Shown: positions 7,843 through 17,163, counted from the stretch's first letter. The stretch is DNA of 64,000 nt from Brumimicrobium glaciale (GCF_004152935.1 NZ_SETE01000002.1:800494-864493); one strand, 5' to 3'. A program made the numbers and translations. The notes: generated from the letters alone by a model not told the origin.

Positions 7843-10053
7843 TTATTGCTTCACAATTTTGAATAATTTCTGTGATGTTTCATCATAAATACGAAGTGTA
7901 TAGATTCCTTTATTAAGGTGATCGATTACTAAATTCGCATTACTTGAGTTTTTGAATACCTCATTTTCAACCAATACAACTCTTCCATTCATGTCTAACA
8001 TTTCAACTTTTAATGAAGTTGTATTAGAAGAGTTTTGAATTGTTAAAATACTTGAAGCTGGATTTGGGTAAACCGAAACATCAATCATTGATTCTGTGTT
8101 TATAGCTAGATAATCACAAGTTCCATCAACTGTAATGGTGTAATTTGCAGTATCTGCTGGACAATTACTAGATGTATAAACGATATAACTAAACTCATAA
8201 TCTCCTGCAATTGAAGAAAGTGTTACTACTCCAGAAACTGGGGTATTCGTAAAATCTAACCACGTTCCTGCTGTTCCTAAACTACTTAAAGTGTCAAAAT
8301 CTATTGGCTCATTCATACAAACAGTAAGAGAAGAGTCAACACCCGCATCATTTGAAGCGTTAATTGTTAAATCTAAAGTCACAATTGAATCACATCCGTT
8401 TGCTGCTCCACCAACTATTGTGTGCATTGCAGTTGTGTTTGATGAAGTGTAAGTCATTCCATCAATCCACATATAAGTTCCACAAGCAACTTGCGTGTCA
8501 GTTCCTGTTGTTGAATTATTGATTGTTAAATCTAAAGTTACAATTGAATCACATCCGTTTGCTGCTCCACCAACTATTGTGTGCATTGCAGTTGTGTTTG
8601 ATGAAGTGTAAGTCATTCCATCAATCCACATATAAGTTCCACAAGCAACTTGCGTGTCAGTTCCTGTTGTTGAATTATTGATTGTCAAATCTAAAGTCAC
8701 AATTGAATCACACCCGTTTGCTGCTCCACCAACTATTGTGTGCATTGCAGTTGTGTTTGATGAAGTGTAAGTCATTCCATCAATCCACATATAACTTCCA
8801 CAAGCAACTTGCGCGTCAGTTCCTGTTGTTGAATTGTTGATTGTTAAATCTAAAGTTACAATTGAATCACATCCGTTTGCTGCTCCACCAACTATTGTGT
8901 GCATTGCAGTTGTGTTTGATGAAGTGTAAGTCATTCCATCAATCCACATATAACTTCCACAAGCAACTTGCGTGTCTGTTCCAGTTGTTGAATTGTTGAT
9001 TGTTAAATCTAAAGTTACAATTGAATCACATCCGTTTGCTGCTCCTCCTGTAATTGTATGCGTAGCTGTAGTATTTGATGAAGTGTAAGTCGTTCCATCA
9101 ATCCACATATAAGTTCCACATGCTGTTTGAACATCTGTTCCTGTAGCAACTGGATTAATTGTTAAATCTAAAGTTACAATTGAATCGCATCCGTTTGCTG
9201 CTCCTCCTGTAATTGTATGCGTAGCTGTAGTATTTGATGAAATATAAGTCGTTCCATCAATCCAAGTATAACTTCCACATGCAGATTGAACATCTGTTCC
9301 TGTTGCATTAGCATTAATTGTTAAATCAATAGTAATTATAGAGTCGCATCCTGCTGCATTTGGAATAGTGTCCAAGTAAATTCCGCTCGTTGTATATGTT
9401 TCATCACCACTTGGAACAGTATAAGTACCACAAGAAGTTTCTAAAATTGATGATGAGGAATTACAAAGTGAAGCACAAACAGCATCAGCTGCTCCAGGAC
9501 TAGCTAAAAGAAGTTTTCCATTAACAGTCACACCCGTCGATGTTGTAGATGCAAACCAATTTGTTGGGTCATTATTATCCGAATTTGGATCACATAACAC
9601 AAGGCTAGCTCCGCCACCATCTGGTTGTCCAGCAGCTGAACCGCTCGGCCAGAATCCACTATCATCATAATCAACTATATCAATAGTAAAACCTCCGGCA
9701 TCTAAGAGAACAATGTCCTCACCACCGTTAGATAAACCTCCTCCTGTCCATTCAATTGCAGTTGAATATCCAAATACATTCTGCATTGCCGCGGCATCAA
9801 CTGCAACAACAAGATATTCTCCTGGATTCATCGTAACTGCTCCAAAAGTATGTGTTACACCTTGTGTAAAATACCAGCCGGTTAAATCTACTGCAACAAC
9901 GTCGTTGTTATAGAGTTCAATAAATTCCAATGTATCTACTCCTGACTCAGGTGGGTTATACATTATTTCAGTAATCACAATGTTTTGTGCAGTTGTCACA
10001 CTTGAAAAAGTGATCATTAATGCAGTTAGCATAAAAAAGTAAAATTTCTTCAT
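7843..10053 (-). CDS. T9SS-secreted lamin-tail-domain repeat protein (paralog B, 6 full repeats)
   Basis: A 736-residue paralog of the genes at 5979 and 10591 with the same plan: signal peptide ending TTAQ, lamin tail domain at about 23-150, one degenerate repeat, six 53-residue repeats (ACGSYMWIDG...NGCDSIVTLDLTIN), linker, and a T9SS type A domain ending KLFKIVKQ. The last four repeats are almost identical in DNA with a 159-bp period, so they arose recently by tandem duplication or are kept alike by gene conversion. Each repeat has two Cys. The product is expected to be exported through T9SS and held on or released from the cell surface. Its own promoter and terminator suggest independent transcription. 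Confidence 0.85.
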   Translation of the reverse strand: MKKFYFFMLTALMITFSSVTTAQNIVITEIMYNPPESGVDTLEFIELYNNDVVAVDLTGWYFTQGVTHTFGAVTMNPGEYLVVAVDAAAMQNVFGYSTAIEWTGGGLSNGGEDIVLLDAGGFTIDIVDYDDSGFWPSGSAAGQPDGGGASLVLCDPNSDNNDPTNWFASTTSTGVTVNGKLLLASPGAADAVCASLCNSSSSILETSCGTYTVPSGDETYTTSGIYLDTIPNAAGCDSIITIDLTINANATGTDVQSACGSYTWIDGTTYISSNTTATHTITGGAANGCDSIVTLDLTINPVATGTDVQTACGTYMWIDGTTYTSSNTTATHTITGGAANGCDSIVTLDLTINNSTTGTDTQVACGSYMWIDGMTYTSSNTTAMHTIVGGAANGCDSIVTLDLTINNSTTGTDAQVACGSYMWIDGMTYTSSNTTAMHTIVGGAANGCDSIVTLDLTINNSTTGTDTQVACGTYMWIDGMTYTSSNTTAMHTIVGGAANGCDSIVTLDLTINNSTTGTDTQVACGTYMWIDGMTYTSSNTTAMHTIVGGAANGCDSIVTLDLTINASNDAGVDSSLTVCMNEPIDFDTLSSLGTAGTWLDFTNTPVSGVVTLSSIAGDYEFSYIVYTSSNCPADTANYTITVDGTCDYLAINTESMIDVSVYPNPASSILTIQNSSNTTSLKVEMLDMNGRVVLVENEVFKNSSNANLVIDHLNKGIYTLRIYDETSQKLFKIVKQ
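8411..9170 (-). repeat. 159-bp tandem coding repeats in paralog B
   Basis: The motif ATCAATCCACATATAA recurs at 8461 and 8620 and onward at 159-bp spacing, matching 53 codons. Neighbouring copies differ at only a few bases. Copy number differs among the three paralogs (2, 6, 4), which points to active expansion and contraction. Confidence 0.85.
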
Positions 10054-10118
10054 CTTGTTTAATAGGTTTTTTTATTTCCACAGTTTCGTGAGAAATATTT
10101 AGTAATTTTTTCGTGCCG

Positions 10119-10148
10119 CGAATGTAAGGTGAATAACTTAGAATTCAA
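10119..10148 (-). promoter_or_regulatory. Candidate promoter of paralog B
   Basis: On the minus strand TTG (10148-10146) is followed after 19 bases by TACATTCG (10126-10119), one base from the Bacteroidetes -7 consensus TAnnTTTG. The same TACATTCGCGGCAC block and the ~55-base leader after it (with CTCACGAAACTGTGGAAAT) occur upstream of paralog C (TACATTCG at 12550-12543), where the -33 triplet is not kept. The shared leader is the stronger evidence. Confidence 0.5.
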
Positions 10149-10533
10149 TATTAGCTACATTATTAAATCATTAACTGCCTGAAAGCTGCAAACAATAACG
10201 TATTGTAAGTCAATAAATTAACAGATATAATGATTCGTTACTGGTTGTCACAAAACTAATATATACAGGAAGTAGAAGTGACATTAAGTTTGGTATTGTA
10301 TTTTTATTGAACAAAAGTCTTCTCTCTTAATTCCTCTCTCCCGAAGCTTCATTCAGGATAGGAAACATCTACAATTATCAAAAGGAAGCTTTCAGGAATA
10401 AATTATGCAAATAATTTATTCAATCAATAAGCTCAAAATCAAACCCTTATTTTTCCATCAAGCACAATGAAACGCTGATGAAAGCATTTGAACTCTCAAA
10501 CTTTCATTCAACTACTTCCAAAAATCAACAACC

Positions 10534-10566
10534 AAAAAAAGCGTTTCCCAATCGAGAAACGCTTTT
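10534..10566 (-). terminator. Intrinsic terminator of paralog C
   Basis: Minus-strand stem AAAAGCGTTTC / GGGAAACGCTTTTTTT, 25 bases past the stop of the gene at 10591. The rest of the 10054-10590 gap holds the leader of paralog B and a duplicated flank (GATGAAAGCATTTGAAC, also at about 7736). Confidence 0.85.
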
Positions 10567-10590
10567 CTAAAAACAATTATTTTCTTCTAT

Positions 10591-12474
10591 TTATTGCTTC
10601 ACAATTTTGAATAACTTCTGTGATGTTTCATCAGAAATACGAAGTGTATAGATTCCTTTATTAAGGTGATCGATTACTAAATTAGCTTTACTTGAGTTAT
10701 TGAAAACATCATTTTCAACCAATACTATTCTTCCATTCATATCTAACATTTCAACTTTTAATGAAGTTGTATTACAAGAGTTTTGAATTGTTAAAATGCT
10801 TGAAGCTGGATTTGGGTAAACCGAAACATCAATCATTGATTCTGTGTTTACACTCAAATAATCACAAGTTCCATCAACTGTAATGGTGTACGTTGCTGTA
10901 TCTGCTGGACAATTATTAGATGTATAAATGATATATCTAAACTCATAATCTCCTGCAATTGAAGAAAGTGTTACTACTCCAGAAACTGCGGTATTCGTAA
11001 AATCTAACCACGTTCCTGCTGTTCCTAAACTACTTAAAGTGTCAAAATCTATTGGCTCATTCATACAAACAGTAAGAGAAGAGTCAACACCCGCATCATT
11101 CAATGAGTTGATTGTTAAATCTAAAGTTACAATTGAATCACATCCGTTTGCTGCTCCTGCTACAATAGTAAAAGTTGCGGTATTATTTGATGAAGTATAA
11201 GTCATTCCATCAATCCAAGTATAACTTCCACATGCAGTTTGAACATCTGTTCCTGTCGTTGGATTGTTGATTGTTAAATCTAATGTTACAATTGAATCAC
11301 ATCCGTTTGCTGCTCCTCCAACTATTGTGTGCATTGCAGTTGTGTTTGATGAAGTATAAGTCATTCCATCAATCCAAGTATAACTTCCACAAGCTGATTG
11401 AATATCCGTTCCAGTTGCTCCGTTGATTATTGTTAAATCTAATGTTACAATTGAGTCACATCCATTTGCTGCTCCTCCTGTAATTGTATGATTTGCTGTG
11501 TTATTTGATGTAGTATAAGCTATTCCATCAATCCAAATATAACTTGCACAAGCTGTCTGAACATCTGTTCCAGTGGCAACAGGTTTGATTGTTAAATCTA
11601 ATGTTACAATTGAATCGCAACCATTTGCCGCACCTCCTGTAACCGTATGAGTTGCTGTGTTATTTGATGAATTATAAGCTATTCCATCAATCCAAGTATA
11701 GCTTCCACATGCAGTTTGTACATCTGTTCCTGTTGTTGAATTAATGATCGTTAGATTAATTGTAATCACGGAATCACAACCAGCAGCATTTACGATAGTA
11801 TCCATATATGATCCACTCATAGTATAAGATTCATCTCCACTTGGCACAGTAAAATTATCGCAACCCGTTTCTGTGATTGTAGCAGCAGTATTACAAAGTG
11901 TTCCACAAAAATCATCTGCAAATCCAGGGCTCCCAAGCGCAATTATTCCGTTAATTAAAACGGAGGAAGAAGTTGTTGAAGGATACCAATTTACTGGGTC
12001 AGTATTATCTGAACTTGGATCACACAGTACAAGTGATGCTCCGCCACCATCGGCTTCATTTCCTGACCATGCAGCGTTATCGTCAAAATCTACGACATCA
12101 ATTGTTTGTGCTCCACCAGCAGTAGCAAGTGCAATATCTTCTCCTCCATTTGCCAATACTCCACCGTTCCATTGAATAGCTCCTGTATATCCATATACAC
12201 TTTGAAATGCAGAATAATTTCTCACTAGAACAATATATTCACCTGGAATCATCGTTCTTGAACCAAATGTATGTGTAATTCCATCCGTAAACGTCCAGCC
12301 TGTAATATCTACTGCAACAACATCGTTGTTATAAATCTCAATAAATTCCAATGAATCAGATCCTGACTCTGGTGGGTTATACATAATTTCTGTAATGACT
12401 ATGTCTTGCGCAGTTGTTACACTTGAAAAAGTAATTAGCAATGCGGTTAACATAAAAATGTTAAATTTCTTCAT
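10591..12474 (-). CDS. T9SS-secreted lamin-tail-domain repeat protein (paralog C, 4 full repeats)
   Basis: The frame is open ten codons further to 12504, but ATG at 12474 matches the starts of paralogs A and B (MKKFNIF against MKKFYFF) and follows the same AACAAG leader, giving 627 residues. The order is signal peptide (ending TTAQ), lamin tail domain, degenerate repeat, four 53-residue repeats, linker, and T9SS type A domain ending KLFKIVKQ. Protein length differs from paralog A by exactly two repeats (106 residues). It is the most upstream of the three tandem genes. Secretion through T9SS is expected; the ligand or substrate is unknown. Confidence 0.85.
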   Translation of the reverse strand: MKKFNIFMLTALLITFSSVTTAQDIVITEIMYNPPESGSDSLEFIEIYNNDVVAVDITGWTFTDGITHTFGSRTMIPGEYIVLVRNYSAFQSVYGYTGAIQWNGGVLANGGEDIALATAGGAQTIDVVDFDDNAAWSGNEADGGGASLVLCDPSSDNTDPVNWYPSTTSSSVLINGIIALGSPGFADDFCGTLCNTAATITETGCDNFTVPSGDESYTMSGSYMDTIVNAAGCDSVITINLTIINSTTGTDVQTACGSYTWIDGIAYNSSNNTATHTVTGGAANGCDSIVTLDLTIKPVATGTDVQTACASYIWIDGIAYTTSNNTANHTITGGAANGCDSIVTLDLTIINGATGTDIQSACGSYTWIDGMTYTSSNTTAMHTIVGGAANGCDSIVTLDLTINNPTTGTDVQTACGSYTWIDGMTYTSSNNTATFTIVAGAANGCDSIVTLDLTINSLNDAGVDSSLTVCMNEPIDFDTLSSLGTAGTWLDFTNTAVSGVVTLSSIAGDYEFRYIIYTSNNCPADTATYTITVDGTCDYLSVNTESMIDVSVYPNPASSILTIQNSCNTTSLKVEMLDMNGRIVLVENDVFNNSSKANLVIDHLNKGIYTLRISDETSQKLFKIVKQ

Positions 12475-12703
12475 CTTGTTTAGGCGTTTTAAATTTATTT
12501 CCACAGTTTCGTGAGAAATATTAAGTAAGTTTTTTTGTGCCGCGAATGTAACGGGATAAACTTGGAATTAAGCATTCGTGACATTACCAAATTGTTAACT
12601 AACTAAATATTCAGAAGATTAAATCGTTAAAAGTCAATAGATTATTAAAGATATTAAATCCATTATTTGATGGCACTACTCCTTTATGAAGATACTTTTC
12701 AAT

Positions 12704-12766
12704 TTTAAACAACGAGCACAACAGAGCATCCCGCATAGCCATCGGAAGTAGCTCAGCGTTGTTTAA
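12704..12766. repeat. Intergenic imperfect inverted repeat
   Basis: TTTAAACAACGAGC at 12704-12717 faces GCTCAGCGTTGTTTAA at 12751-12766. It sits in a 472-base gap between divergent genes (12474 minus, 12947 plus). The rest of the gap shows only AT-rich sequence and a weak TACTTTAG before the plus gene. Confidence 0.45.
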
Positions 12767-12946
12767 TAATTAATTGAATTTATATAAACTTGATGAAAAG
12801 GTTATGTTTTTCTAATTGTTAATGATAAAATATCTTCCGGTAGCCAGCGGATTGTTAACGCGATGATGGATCATGATTCAATTCCCATAACAGCAACCAT
12901 AGGAGCATTAAAATAAATACTTACTTTAGGGAAAAAAATAAAACGT

Positions 12947-14344
12947 ATGAAAAAGATACTACTTACTTCAATACTAATTATATTTCATTTACATATTAAT
13001 GCACAAGACGGAAATTTAGACACTTCATTTGATCCTGATATTATTTTAAATTCTGTTGTAAATACCAGCGCAATTCAAGATGATGGTAAAATTATACTGG
13101 GAGGGCATTTTGAATCTATCAGCAGTTCCGGGAAAAATAGAATTGTTCGACTTAATTTAGATGGTACTGTAGATAATTCATTTAATATTGGCGGCGGATT
13201 CGATAATATCGTAAGAGCAATTTCTATACAAGAAGATGGGAAAATACTTGTAGGTGGAGAATTTTCTTCATACAACGGTTCTAATGTATATCGAATTGCA
13301 AGACTCAACATTAATGGCACCTTGGATACTTCATTTAATGCTGGAATTTTAGATGGTACTATTCATTGTATATTGATATTAGAAAATGGTAAAATAGTTG
13401 TCGGAGGTAATTTCTTAGAATTGAATGCTAATATTGTCAATCACATTGCACGCTTGAACGCCGATGGTAGTATCGACCAGACTTTTAACTCAGGAAGTGG
13501 TTTTGATACTAACACCAATAACGTAATGAGTTTTTCTATCCAAACTGATGGTAAAATCATTGTGGGTGGAAATTTCTCTTCTTATAATGGTTCAAATGTT
13601 AATAGAATTGCTCGTCTTAATGCAGATGGTAGCTTAGATCCAAATTTTATTTCAGGTGCGGGATTTAATTCCGTTGTTCGAACAACTTCTATTCAAAACG
13701 ATGGAAAGATATTGGTAGGAGGAGCATTTAGCTACTATAATAACTTTAGAAATGAAAAAATAATTCGATTAAATATAGATGGTAGTATTGATACTAGTTT
13801 CAATTTAGGAGAAGGTTTTGATAATGATGTTTGGACAATCTCAATTCAAAATGATTATAAAATTATTGTTGGAGGTGATTTCAGTGAATTCAGTAATACT
13901 GGCATAAAAAACATAGCACGGTTAAATTCTGACGGAGTTTTGGACAATAGTTTTAATTCCGTCTTTATTTTAGGAGGTTCCATTAGAACTACTCAAATTC
14001 AAAATGATGGAAAAATAATTATTGGAGGTGAATTCCATCTTAATAACGGAGTCGAGCGCAATCGTATTGCTCGATTAAATTCCACTACTTTGGGAACGTC
14101 AAACATAAACCTAGAAGCTCAAGTTAAACTATATCCAAATCCAACAACCGAAAAGATAATGTTTAATGTTCCACAAGAATTAATTGGTAAAACCTTAACA
14201 ATTACCAATACTTCTGGACAAATAATGAAGCAAAAAACAATAACCCAGTCAGACTTTAGCATTGATTTTGGTAGTTACATAAATGGTGTTTATTTTCTGA
14301 ATACCAATTCTGGGAGAATAATCAAGAAAATAATAAAACAGTAG
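12947..14344 (+). CDS. Delta-60 repeat T9SS-secreted protein
   Basis: A 465-residue exported protein: signal peptide (KKILLTSILIIFHLHINAQ), then seven units of the delta-60 repeat type (DGKIILGGHF...RIVRLNLDGTVDNSFN, then DGKILVGGEF...RIARLNINGTLDTSFN and so on) covering about residues 20-385. The C-terminal ~75 residues are a T9SS type A sorting domain (VKLYPNPTTEKIMFN, ending KKIIKQ). Delta-60 repeats probably form a beta-propeller, and no enzymatic residues are apparent. It is transcribed alone, divergent from paralog C, and ends at a bidirectional terminator shared with the prolyl oligopeptidase gene. Confidence 0.85.
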   Translation: MKKILLTSILIIFHLHINAQDGNLDTSFDPDIILNSVVNTSAIQDDGKIILGGHFESISSSGKNRIVRLNLDGTVDNSFNIGGGFDNIVRAISIQEDGKILVGGEFSSYNGSNVYRIARLNINGTLDTSFNAGILDGTIHCILILENGKIVVGGNFLELNANIVNHIARLNADGSIDQTFNSGSGFDTNTNNVMSFSIQTDGKIIVGGNFSSYNGSNVNRIARLNADGSLDPNFISGAGFNSVVRTTSIQNDGKILVGGAFSYYNNFRNEKIIRLNIDGSIDTSFNLGEGFDNDVWTISIQNDYKIIVGGDFSEFSNTGIKNIARLNSDGVLDNSFNSVFILGGSIRTTQIQNDGKIIIGGEFHLNNGVERNRIARLNSTTLGTSNINLEAQVKLYPNPTTEKIMFNVPQELIGKTLTITNTSGQIMKQKTITQSDFSIDFGSYINGVYFLNTNSGRIIKKIIKQ

Positions 14345-14421
14345 GAAAATAAATTTCACAAAAGCTTTGAAATTAAAAAACTGGAGAAACTTAAAATGCT
14401 GCGCTCGTTGTTTTTAAAAAG

Positions 14422-14453
14422 AAAAGCCTTCCGAAATCAATCGAAAGGCTTTT
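14422..14453. terminator. Bidirectional terminator
   Basis: AAAAGCCTT and AAGGCTTTT form a 9-bp stem around CCGAAATCAATCGA, with an A run before and a T run after. It lies between two convergent genes (stops at 14344 plus and 14480 minus), so it can serve both. Confidence 0.85.
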
Positions 14454-14479
14454 AAAATTATCAAAACAATTATCAATTG

Positions 14480-16627
14480 TTAATTATCAATTGTCAATTC
14501 CTTCACTCCCATATTATAAAGCGTAAATCCAAATATATCAGCATACTGATCTAGTGTTTTACTAATTGGAGTTCCTGCACCGTGACCAGCGTTAACTTCA
14601 ATTCTGATCAACATTGGTGCATCCCCAGCGTTTTTCTTTTGTAATTCCGCTGCGAATTTATAAGAATGTGCTGGCACTACTCTATCATCGTGATCTCCTG
14701 TTGTGATCATTGTTGCTGGATAGGAAACTCCTTCTTTCACATTGTGAACTGGAGAATAACCCAACAAGTAATCTAACATTTCTGGAGAATCTTCTGATGT
14801 TCCGTAATCATAAGCCCAACCCGCTCCTGAAGTAAATGTATGGTAACGAATCATGTCTAAAACTCCAACTGCTGGCAAAGCTACTTTCGCTAAACCTGGC
14901 TCTTGTGTCATTGTTGCTCCAACTAATAAACCTCCATTTGATCCACCGCGAATTGCAAGAAAATCAGATGTTGTATATTTTTCATCAATTAAGTAATGAG
15001 CTGCAGAAATGAAATCGTCAAATACATTTTGCTTTTTCATTTTGATTCCTGCGTTGTGCCATTCTTTACCATATTCTCCACCTCCACGAAGGTTTGGAAC
15101 TGCATAAATCCCCCCGTTTTCCATCCAAACAATGTTTGCTACAGAAAATGCAGGAGTAAGACTTACGTTAAATCCACCGTATCCATAAAGAATCGTTGGA
15201 TTTTTACCGTCCTTTTTTAATCCTTTTTTGTGTGTAATAATCATCGGAACTTTCGTTCCGTCTTTTGAAGCGTAGAAAATTTGTTCTGAAACATAATCTT
15301 CTGGATTGTAATCAATTTCTGGTTTCCAGTAATCTGCTGATTCACCTGATTCAGGATTAAATTCAAAAATGCTTGAAGGAGTTACGTAATTTGTGAAAGA
15401 ATAATACAAAACTTCGTCTTCTTCTTTTCCACCAAATCCACCAGCTGTACCAATTCCTGGAAGTTCGATTGAACGAATTAATTTTCCATTGTAATCATAT
15501 TGTTTTACTTCAGAAATTGCATCTACCATATATTGAGCGAAGAAATATCCAGCTCCTTTAGAAATAGAAAGTACATTTTTTGTTTCTGGAATAACATCTA
15601 TCCACTTGTCAGTTGTTGGATTAGCAAAAGTTGCTTTTACCAATCTTTTATTTGGCGCATTTAAGTTTGTTGAAATGTAGAAAGTTTCATCTTTCGTCGT
15701 TACAACGCCAGCATCTTGATCGTAACCTGATACTATTGTCTTGATTTCCGCATTTTCTTTCGTTAAATCTAAAACGCTCAATTCATTTCCTGAAGTTGAT
15801 ACAGATCCAGAAATGAATAAGTATTTTCCATCTTTAGAAACGCTTCCTCCAACATATCTTCTTTTCTCTTCTGCTGAAGCTCCATAAATTACTTTGTCCT
15901 CTTTTTGAGTTGTTCCTAATTTATGGTAGTACAATTTGTGTTGATCTGTTTTCGCAGACAATTCACTTCCTTTTGGCTTGTCATAACTACTGTAGAAGAA
16001 ACCATCGTTGTTTTTCCAAGAAAGTCCAGAGAATTTAACGTCGATTAAAGTATCCTCTAAAATCTCCATTTTCAAAGCATCCATAATGATTACTTTTCTC
16101 CAGTCACTTCCACCTTCAGAAATAGCATAAGCTGCTAAAGATCCATCTTCCGTAAATGATAAATCACCTAAAGATGTTGTTCCGTCTTCTGAAAATGTAT
16201 TTGGATCTAGAAATACTTCTTCTTTTCCAGCGCTGTCTTTTCTGTAAACAACATATTGATTTTGTAAACCATCATTCTTATAATAGTAAACATAATCTCC
16301 CTTTTTCGTTGGAGCAGAAACTTTTTCGTAGTTCCACAATTCCGACAAACGATCTTTCAATTGCTTGCGATAAGGAATCTCACTCAAGTAATCAAAAGTC
16401 ACTTTATTTTGCGCCTTTACCCAAGAAGCAGTTTCATCACTCATGTCATCCTCTAACCAACGGTATGGATCTGCAATTACTTTATCAAAAATTGTATCAG
16501 CGTCACTGCGCTGCTCCGTTTCTGGATAAGTCAAACTTGTTTTCATTTCTTCTTTTTCTTGATTACCTTGATTACATCCGATGAGCAAACTACCAAGGAT
16601 AGGTATAACTAATAGTTTTTTAAACAT
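14480..16627 (-). CDS. Prolyl oligopeptidase family serine peptidase (S9A), lipoprotein
   Basis: A 715-residue enzyme that cleaves short peptides after proline. The N-terminal half is a beta-propeller that screens substrate size; the C-terminal half is an alpha/beta hydrolase. The catalytic residues are in place: Ser563 in RGGSNGGLL, Asp648 in GDHDDRVVP and His682 in NAGHGAG. The spacing matches the family (porcine enzyme Ser554, Asp641, His680). Upstream of the propeller is a lipoprotein signal with lipobox LIGC (Cys18), so the enzyme is likely periplasmic or outer-membrane anchored, as is usual in Bacteroidetes. It is a single gene with a -7 element at 16651-16658 and a shared terminator downstream. 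Confidence 0.95.
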   Translation of the reverse strand: MFKKLLVIPILGSLLIGCNQGNQEKEEMKTSLTYPETEQRSDADTIFDKVIADPYRWLEDDMSDETASWVKAQNKVTFDYLSEIPYRKQLKDRLSELWNYEKVSAPTKKGDYVYYYKNDGLQNQYVVYRKDSAGKEEVFLDPNTFSEDGTTSLGDLSFTEDGSLAAYAISEGGSDWRKVIIMDALKMEILEDTLIDVKFSGLSWKNNDGFFYSSYDKPKGSELSAKTDQHKLYYHKLGTTQKEDKVIYGASAEEKRRYVGGSVSKDGKYLFISGSVSTSGNELSVLDLTKENAEIKTIVSGYDQDAGVVTTKDETFYISTNLNAPNKRLVKATFANPTTDKWIDVIPETKNVLSISKGAGYFFAQYMVDAISEVKQYDYNGKLIRSIELPGIGTAGGFGGKEEDEVLYYSFTNYVTPSSIFEFNPESGESADYWKPEIDYNPEDYVSEQIFYASKDGTKVPMIITHKKGLKKDGKNPTILYGYGGFNVSLTPAFSVANIVWMENGGIYAVPNLRGGGEYGKEWHNAGIKMKKQNVFDDFISAAHYLIDEKYTTSDFLAIRGGSNGGLLVGATMTQEPGLAKVALPAVGVLDMIRYHTFTSGAGWAYDYGTSEDSPEMLDYLLGYSPVHNVKEGVSYPATMITTGDHDDRVVPAHSYKFAAELQKKNAGDAPMLIRIEVNAGHGAGTPISKTLDQYADIFGFTLYNMGVKELTIDN

Positions 16628-16650
16628 AATTCTCTCTTTTTTGAATTAGG

Positions 16651-16658
16651 CAAAGATA
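16651..16658 (-). promoter_or_regulatory. -7 promoter element for the prolyl oligopeptidase gene
   Basis: TATCTTTG on the minus strand matches TAnnTTTG and lies 24 bases before the ATG at 16627. I see no clear -33 box. Confidence 0.5.
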
Positions 16659-16872
16659 AGGAAAATCTAGGTATTCGAAGACCACTAGTTGGTTTAGGGG
16701 AAATAGGGATGACGGAACGCGGATAACGCGGATGCAAGCAACGCGGATTAAGGCGGATTTTTAATAGAATACGATTCAATATCTATTTTTCACAATTACT
16801 TCGCAGGATTCGAATTAGCGTTATCGTACAAGCTAAAAGTTAGCTTTAGTAATAAGTTTGTAAATTTATAAT

Positions 16873-17079
16873 ATTAAAGAGATTACATTAAAAATACCAG
16901 AAGATAAGTTTGACTTTTTTATGGAAGTTTTTAATCAATTGGGATTGGAGGTTTCCGATGATGATTTTGTAATTCCTGAATGGCAGAAAGAGGTTGTTCT
17001 AGAGAGAGTTAAAAAGAACAAAAAGGAAGATTTAATTCCGTGGGAAGAAGCTCGAAAGCAATTTAAATTTAAAAGCTAA
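16873..17079 (+). CDS. Small antitoxin-like protein with apparent ATT start
   Basis: An open frame of 68 codons reads KEITLKIPEDKFDFFMEV...FVIPEWQKEVVLERV...LIPWEEARKQFKFKS. This resembles the short orphan antitoxin-like proteins common in Bacteroidetes, with a strand, a helix, then a W-x-x-E-V-V-L-E-R-V helix and a terminal WEEAR motif. There is no ATG, GTG or TTG ahead of the conserved N-terminus; ATT at 16873 or 16882 stands where the start should be. The first ATG, at 16921, would give only 52 residues and lose the first strand. No toxin partner is adjacent. It is either translated from ATT or has lost its start. Family assignment is from appearance only. Confidence 0.5.
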   Translation: MKEITLKIPEDKFDFFMEVFNQLGLEVSDDDFVIPEWQKEVVLERVKKNKKEDLIPWEEARKQFKFKS

Positions 17080-17106
17080 CTTCAAAAATAGCCTTCAAAT
17101 TCCAGT

Positions 17107-17163
17107 GCCTTCGGCAAGCTCAGTCACCGGAGCGTTACCTCGTTGACTGAGCCTATCGAAGGC
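17107..17163. repeat. Short interspersed inverted repeat (CTTCGRCARGCTCAG type), copy 1
   Basis: The 20-bp arms at 17107-17126 and 17144-17163 match at 17 of 20 positions. A second copy of the same family is at 32305-32356. It lies in the 749-base gap before the urocanase terminator. Confidence 0.65.

Noticed and set aside
8411..9170. Regularly spaced repeats considered as a CRISPR-like array
   Set aside because: The period is 159 bp with no unique spacers, and the repeats are in frame as 53-residue protein units.
9713..12175. Plus-strand ORFs opposite the lamin-tail genes, and similar antisense ORFs within hutU, valS and the prolyl oligopeptidase
   Set aside because: They lie inside strongly supported genes on the minus strand, lack family motifs and have low-complexity composition typical of antisense frames.
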